Positions 5,965-9,645 of a DNA stretch of 9,645 nt are shown here, one piece after another. The translations under genes were made by a program, and so were the position numbers. The number at the start of each line of letters is the position of its first letter. Within the stretch, counting starts at the first letter, position 1. The stretch covers positions 1 through 9,645 of the forward strand of contig JAQVUQ010000077.1 in NCBI GenBank assembly GCA_028699365.1, in the 5' to 3' direction. The notes below the pieces were generated by a model. That model was not told the DNA's origin. It was given only the letters and a program-made list of their open reading frames with translations, and did no database searches. This DNA comes from a bacterium. Its GTDB lineage: Bacteria > UBP13 > UBA5359.

Positions 5965-6974
5965 CCGGCATCCACCTCCCTGCCGGCATGAAACAACATA
6001 TTAGTTGCGGCGATTACCTCGCGAATATACTCATCCATATCGGCTGCCCCCCTCGGACATGGCGGCGGCTGCGACATACGAGACAGCAGCCTGCCATGAC
6101 GCGTTATGATCAACCCTGCTGCCGCATCCGATCGCACCGTACCTATCGCGGTTGCTCCTGCATCATACAAAGCACGTTCTACGGCATTGTCGGCATTGTC
6201 CGGGACGGCAAAGAGCAATTCGTATTCTCCCGCCCCGCCAAGCAGGCAGGCTTCTACCGGTATGCCTGATTGCCGGGCGGCGGTATCCGTTCCCGAGGCA
6301 AACGGGATCCGGTCGATGGCCACTTCCAGGCATAAGCCGGGATTCAGTTCGTGAAGCAGCCACACGGCGTCAAAGAGCCCGCCGCTGGTATCAATGCAAG
6401 CGGTCGCAGTCTCCCTGACCAGGCGAACCGTCTCCAGACGCAACTCAAACCGCGGCGTGGGCTGACGGGTAAGGGCCGCTATGTTGGCATCGCCAAACGG
6501 CCCGGAAACCCACAGCGTCTGCGGCGCTCCGGGAATAATCCGCGTAAGCGGCTTTTCCTGTGTAATTCGACCCATGGCAAAGCCGCAGTAGCGCCACTCC
6601 CCGGCCGTTCCCAGATCGCCGCCGCAGAGAGCACAACCTGTCTGCGCCAGCACCGAACCGATGCCGTGCGCCAATTTATCGAGCCATATCCGGTCTGCCT
6701 GGCGAGGCAGAGTCATGCTATGCATATACCAGGCCGGCTCCGCACCGGCAGCCAGAAGATCGCTCAACGTCGCGGTCGCCAGGTTCGCTCCCAGTGTCTC
6801 CGGATCATCGCCGGTAAACAGGTCCTCCTCCGGCGAGAATTCATCCATTGTCAGTGCCCATAATTCATCGCCCAGGCGAATTATCTCGGCATCACAGATC
6901 ATAAGATCATTCTGCTGTTGCGGATGCCTGGGAAATGCGCCGGCAATACGACGAATTATCTCGTATTCATGCAT
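5961..6974 (-). CDS. ThiL/AIR-synthase-fold protein with altered active-site motifs
   Basis: A 337-aa protein with the layout of thiamine-monophosphate kinase and other AIR-synthase-related ATP-binding proteins. It has an N-terminal acidic region (D28, D44 in LTMDEF), LSDLLAAGAEP (D72) matching the ThiL LSD-AAMGA-P block, GGD at 118-120, VSGPFGDA at 157-163, and GAGEYELLF near 247-255. Two hallmarks differ: the usual DVSDGL is DTSGGL (195-200), losing an Asp, and GGEDYELLF is GGAGEYELLF. It is therefore probably not a thiamine enzyme; no thiamine gene is nearby. It may be a kinase or phosphate-handling enzyme for the operon's own product. The ATG has GGAGGG 7 nt upstream and overlaps the lipid kinase stop by 8 nt. 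The family assignment is fairly safe; the reaction is not known. Confidence 0.8.
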   Translation of the reverse strand: MHEYEIIRRIAGAFPRHPQQQNDLMICDAEIIRLGDELWALTMDEFSPEEDLFTGDDPETLGANLATATLSDLLAAGAEPAWYMHSMTLPRQADRIWLDKLAHGIGSVLAQTGCALCGGDLGTAGEWRYCGFAMGRITQEKPLTRIIPGAPQTLWVSGPFGDANIAALTRQPTPRFELRLETVRLVRETATACIDTSGGLFDAVWLLHELNPGLCLEVAIDRIPFASGTDTAARQSGIPVEACLLGGAGEYELLFAVPDNADNAVERALYDAGATAIGTVRSDAAAGLIITRHGRLLSRMSQPPPCPRGAADMDEYIREVIAATNMLFHAGREVDAG

Positions 6975-7884
6975 ACGGCATCCCTCCGATCAGAGCCAGC
7001 GCCTGCGGCCGGATATCTATCGCGACCGGTAAGAATCCGCGCGGATCGCCGTCGAATTCGATCTCCTGCATCTGTCCGGCGGTCACCTGGACGGACCGGC
7101 ACTTCCTAACCAGCACACCCGGCATTCCGGCCACAGCACCGGAGTAGAAAGCGGGAATTGCACGGCACATACCGGTGCGGCTGCGCCCGGCGATGCTCAC
7201 CAGATAAAGCGTCCCGTCGTTACGGCCCACATCCAGTTGCAGACGCAAACCGGAAGCCAGATAGGGGTTCTTGACCACGGACAGATTGTTCACCTGAGGC
7301 AGGCTCACCTCTTCTCCGTCTATAACAAGCTCCAGGTCCACACGCCGGTTGGCCAGCAGTGCCCGGAGCAATGAGGCTCCGGTACCCGGGACATCGCCGA
7401 GATACCGCCGCCAACGATTAGCACAGCGGGCCACAGATGCCCCCAAACCGATATTACAACTGCAACCGAAATAAGCTGTGCGAGCATGACCATCGGCATC
7501 GCAGCAGGTAATCCCGGCGACATCGACCTGCTGCAGCGCGCCGTTCAATAAGGCGTTCATGGCACGAACAGGATCGATAGGAATGCCGTGAAAGCGACAG
7601 AAATCCGGACTGGTGCCCGAGTAGAGCACGCCCATGCGCAAATCGGAATTGCCTGACTGCATAACACCATCGAGCACTTCGTTGATAGTGCCGTCACCGC
7701 CGACAGCTACCACCGTATCGGCTTCCGTCGCTGTTTTTGCCAGAAAGAAGGCATGCCCTATATGCTCGGTATGCACACATCTGTACGAGACGCCTGCCTG
7801 CCGGAGCATCTCTTCCCATTGCGCCCAGAGATGTTTGCCGTGGCCCGATCCGGATCCAGGGTTCATTATCAGCAGCAGGCTCAT
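6967..7884 (-). CDS. Diacylglycerol/sphingosine-kinase-family lipid kinase
   Basis: A 305-aa protein of normal length for the bacterial DagK/YegS/LcB5 family, which phosphorylates lipid hydroxyl groups using ATP. It shows the N-terminal nucleotide-binding NPGSGSGHGK (8-17), the signature VGGDGTINEVLDG with GGDGT at 62-66, and a C-terminal beta-sandwich with FDGDP in the place of the family's D/E-G-E motif. The usual GTGNDFAR loop is SGTSPDFCRF, a variant that could change lipid specificity. Its start ATG overlaps the radical SAM stop (ATGA), with only a weak AAGGAA about 14 nt upstream, so translational coupling is likely. Its presence with an oxoamine synthase and a keto-reductase fits phosphorylation of a long-chain base or ceramide-like lipid. 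Diacylglycerol or a prenyl alcohol are alternatives. Confidence 0.87.
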   Translation of the reverse strand: MSLLLIMNPGSGSGHGKHLWAQWEEMLRQAGVSYRCVHTEHIGHAFFLAKTATEADTVVAVGGDGTINEVLDGVMQSGNSDLRMGVLYSGTSPDFCRFHGIPIDPVRAMNALLNGALQQVDVAGITCCDADGHARTAYFGCSCNIGLGASVARCANRWRRYLGDVPGTGASLLRALLANRRVDLELVIDGEEVSLPQVNNLSVVKNPYLASGLRLQLDVGRNDGTLYLVSIAGRSRTGMCRAIPAFYSGAVAGMPGVLVRKCRSVQVTAGQMQEIEFDGDPRGFLPVAIDIRPQALALIGGMPYA

Positions 7885-9170
7885 CGATAGATGCCCAGTT
7901 CCTTATAGAGGGGAGTCGGCCTGCCGTGATCCCAGCCCTCAACAAGCGTTTGCGTTACCTCCCAGGGTAACGGGGTTTGCATCAGTCCATGCTCTTTGAT
8001 TGCCGCCTGGATGGTATCAGCCTGCTTGCAACACAGCCAGTCGCAACACGGGATGGCGAAACAGGCACGCATCCGGGCGAAAATGGTTTCAAACGGCTCC
8101 GTCCGGACATTTCCAAAAGAGATATTGAGGAATTCGCACGGCTGCACTTCACCGTATGCGTTTACGTAGAAGCGGTCGATGCCGCCTGCCGTGCACCCCG
8201 CCGTTTCCGCTCGTTCCTCATAAATCTGCGCTGCCAGCGAAGGATAGTCATGCCGTGCCCGGCTGTTGTAGAGAGCATGCGTCTGCTCTATGTGCATAAG
8301 CACCTCTTGTGATTGCTGCATACTCTCCTTGCGGCCCAGCCAGATCCCCGCCGGTTTCGGGTGGATAAGCTGCACGTAATCGCACGCTAATTCACGTGCC
8401 AGATTCATCAACCGCTCCACTCCGCCGTTGCAGACCTCCTCTTCGGACAGCATGCTGTTCATAGCCGCTACCAGGTTATGCTCCCGGCAGAGTTTCAAAG
8501 TATTACATGCCGTATCGAACGATCCGGGCACGCCGGTAAGGGCATCGTGTACATCGGGATCGGGTGAATGAATCGAGACCATCAGGCCGAAGAGACCGGC
8601 GGATTTGAGCTGCCGCAGCATCTCCGGCTGCAGGTGCGCCCCGGTGGTATTTACCCACAGCTCCGATCTCCGATCGAGCGCCTGTATCAGCTTCAGCAGG
8701 CGGGGATAACGCATGAACGGCTCGCCGCCCTCGATATCGAACATGGCAACGCCCAGGTTCTGAATACGGCGTGCCGTATCAATGAGCTGTTCCTCGTTCA
8801 GGTCAGCGCCGGTGTCATAATGCTGATAACAATGCCGGCACTTGTAGGAACAGGCTTTAGTCATGGAGAGTACAATGGTGATCGGAGATGGAGGCGTGCG
8901 GAGCAGCTTATTTTCCAGTGCATAGAAAAATGCAGGCGATGGATAAGCAGGCAGGTAAAGCTGAAATTTATACCCGTTGAAGACACGGACGACTTTATTG
9001 TGCCGGAATACGAGCAGCAATAGGAGCGCACGCCGGAGGAAACGAAGATAGGCCGGCAGCGACCACCCGTAAGCACCGGGCCTGACGGCATACCTTGCAG
9101 CGACATGCAAAGCGACCTTTGCAAAGAAGAGAGATTTCCCCAATCCCGTGATATAGTGCTTCTCCCGCAT
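7881..9170 (-). CDS. Radical SAM protein with SPASM-like C-terminus
   Basis: A 429-aa radical SAM enzyme. The SAM-binding 4Fe-4S motif is CSYKCRHC (Cys107, 111, 114), followed by the GGEP motif at 148-151 and a barrel to about residue 270. The C-terminal part has further cysteines, C326 and C345, then C370 and the paired clusters CC at 375-376 and 380-381, suggesting an auxiliary Fe-S cluster of SPASM or Twitch type. The first 100 residues are an unusual basic, hydrophobic extension (RFLRRALLLLLVF at about 43-55), which could bring it to the membrane. Radical SAM enzymes with such domains modify peptides, carbohydrates or lipids; no precursor peptide is visible downstream, so a lipid or small-molecule substrate is inferred. 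The start ATG has AGGAGG 7 nt before it, directly after the stop of the prenyltransferase. Confidence 0.87.
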   Translation of the reverse strand: MREKHYITGLGKSLFFAKVALHVAARYAVRPGAYGWSLPAYLRFLRRALLLLLVFRHNKVVRVFNGYKFQLYLPAYPSPAFFYALENKLLRTPPSPITIVLSMTKACSYKCRHCYQHYDTGADLNEEQLIDTARRIQNLGVAMFDIEGGEPFMRYPRLLKLIQALDRRSELWVNTTGAHLQPEMLRQLKSAGLFGLMVSIHSPDPDVHDALTGVPGSFDTACNTLKLCREHNLVAAMNSMLSEEEVCNGGVERLMNLARELACDYVQLIHPKPAGIWLGRKESMQQSQEVLMHIEQTHALYNSRARHDYPSLAAQIYEERAETAGCTAGGIDRFYVNAYGEVQPCEFLNISFGNVRTEPFETIFARMRACFAIPCCDWLCCKQADTIQAAIKEHGLMQTPLPWEVTQTLVEGWDHGRPTPLYKELGIYR

Positions 9171-9182
9171 GGATGGTCCTCC

Positions 9183-9645
9183 TTACGCTTTGGCGTCCCG
9201 ATGCAAACCGAATAACATACCGATAAGGCTATAGCTGGCAATCAAGAGACAAACCGCCAACACTCCGTTCATCAAGGCAATCAAAGCTATCTGTCCTGAG
9301 ACGCAAGCGCGGATACCCATCGCCAGGTTTGTATAGGCTTGATCGCCGGTAGGCCGGCGATAAAACAGCAGCGCCGTCCATATCTGTAAGGATACCGCGA
9401 ATGCCGCACATAAGGCAAACAGGAGAGAGATTTTAAGCTCATTTCCCGGCAGCCAGCCGAGAGCCATAAAAAGAATGAACGCCGCCATGGGGATGAAGGC
9501 GCCGATGATCCCCGCCTTACGAGCCTTATCCATACCGTACCGCACGATAAAGGTGCGTTTTCCGGCAATGCGGTCTCCCTCGTAATCCTTGAAATACGTA
9601 TAGTACGTCATGACGGCGTTGAGTAAGACAATCAGGAGAAAGACG
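9183..9645 (-). CDS. UbiA-family prenyltransferase, C-terminal half
   Basis: The reading frame runs off the right edge, so only about 154 codons of an enzyme usually near 290-300 residues are seen. The second Asp-rich motif of UbiA enzymes is present as NAVMTYYTYFKDYEGDRIAG, followed by GKRT, giving the Asp residues that bind Mg2+-diphosphate. Several hydrophobic segments follow, as expected for the C-terminal helices of this integral membrane family. It would transfer a prenyl group to an aromatic ring or other acceptor, as in quinone, heme or archaeal-type lipid synthesis. The visible part cannot tell which. An ATG inside the window just before the motif is not the true start, since the open frame and a preceding membrane helix continue upstream. 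It is the first gene visible of the operon, 12 nt before the radical SAM gene. Confidence 0.85.
   Translation of the reverse strand, partial: VFLLIVLLNAVMTYYTYFKDYEGDRIAGKRTFIVRYGMDKARKAGIIGAFIPMAAFILFMALGWLPGNELKISLLFALCAAFAVSLQIWTALLFYRRPTGDQAYTNLAMGIRACVSGQIALIALMNGVLAVCLLIASYSLIGMLFGLHRDAKA

Noticed and set aside
6351-6863. 170-codon plus-strand frame opposite the ThiL-like gene
   Set aside because: Arg/Pro/Gly-rich composition without a domain or ribosome site; a shadow of the real minus-strand gene.
1-9645. CRISPR array, tRNA, rRNA, insertion sequence or phage genes
   Set aside because: No regularly spaced repeats, cloverleaf, rRNA-like sequence, transposase or integrase motif was seen.

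Overview
The window holds two blocks and an intergenic insert. The organism cannot be named from the sequence. Shine-Dalgarno sites are strong and regular (AGGAGG or close variants about 7 nt before most starts). Together with the oxygen-sensitive enzyme types (a radical SAM protein and an Old Yellow Enzyme relative with a Cys cluster) and the AbrB/PIN toxin-antitoxin pair, this suggests an anaerobic bacterium, perhaps a Gram-positive-lineage or candidate-phylum member. That is inference.

Region A (1-1364) has one minus-strand gene for a probably exported beta-propeller-like protein. A stem-loop-like inverted repeat lies just past its end. Its 5' region is odd: an extended -10 promoter lies almost on top of the only canonical ATG, while a perfect Shine-Dalgarno, itself in a hairpin, precedes an in-frame ATT 14 codons further in.

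Region B (1365-2414) starts with 413 bp without a gene. It holds the minus promoter of the propeller gene, a terminator-like hairpin, and a plus promoter with an inverted repeat over its -35 box. It then has a two-gene AbrB-type antitoxin / PIN-domain toxin operon, visibly more AT-rich than the DNA to its right (60-base samples counted by eye: 43% GC at 2101-2160, 65% at 7381-7440).

Region C (2446-9645) is a tightly packed minus-strand operon of at least seven genes whose 5' end lies beyond the window. In transcription order: UbiA-type prenyltransferase (partial), radical SAM protein with extra C-terminal cysteines, diacylglycerol/sphingosine-kinase-family lipid kinase, ThiL/AIR-synthase-fold protein with altered active-site motifs, Old Yellow Enzyme-family reductase with a C-terminal Cys cluster, PLP-dependent alpha-oxoamine synthase (AONS/KBL/SPT family), and an extended SDR reductase. 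Junctions are 4- or 8-nt overlaps or gaps of 12-13 nt, so the genes are almost certainly co-transcribed and partly translationally coupled.

The last two genes plus the lipid kinase recall bacterial sphingolipid synthesis (acyl-CoA + amino acid to amino-ketone, ketone reduction, lipid phosphorylation). The prenyltransferase, radical SAM, ThiL-like and OYE enzymes are not part of any sphingolipid route I know. The operon is best read as an uncharacterised pathway for an amino-ketone-derived, possibly isoprenoid-bearing lipid or quinone-like molecule; the product is unknown.
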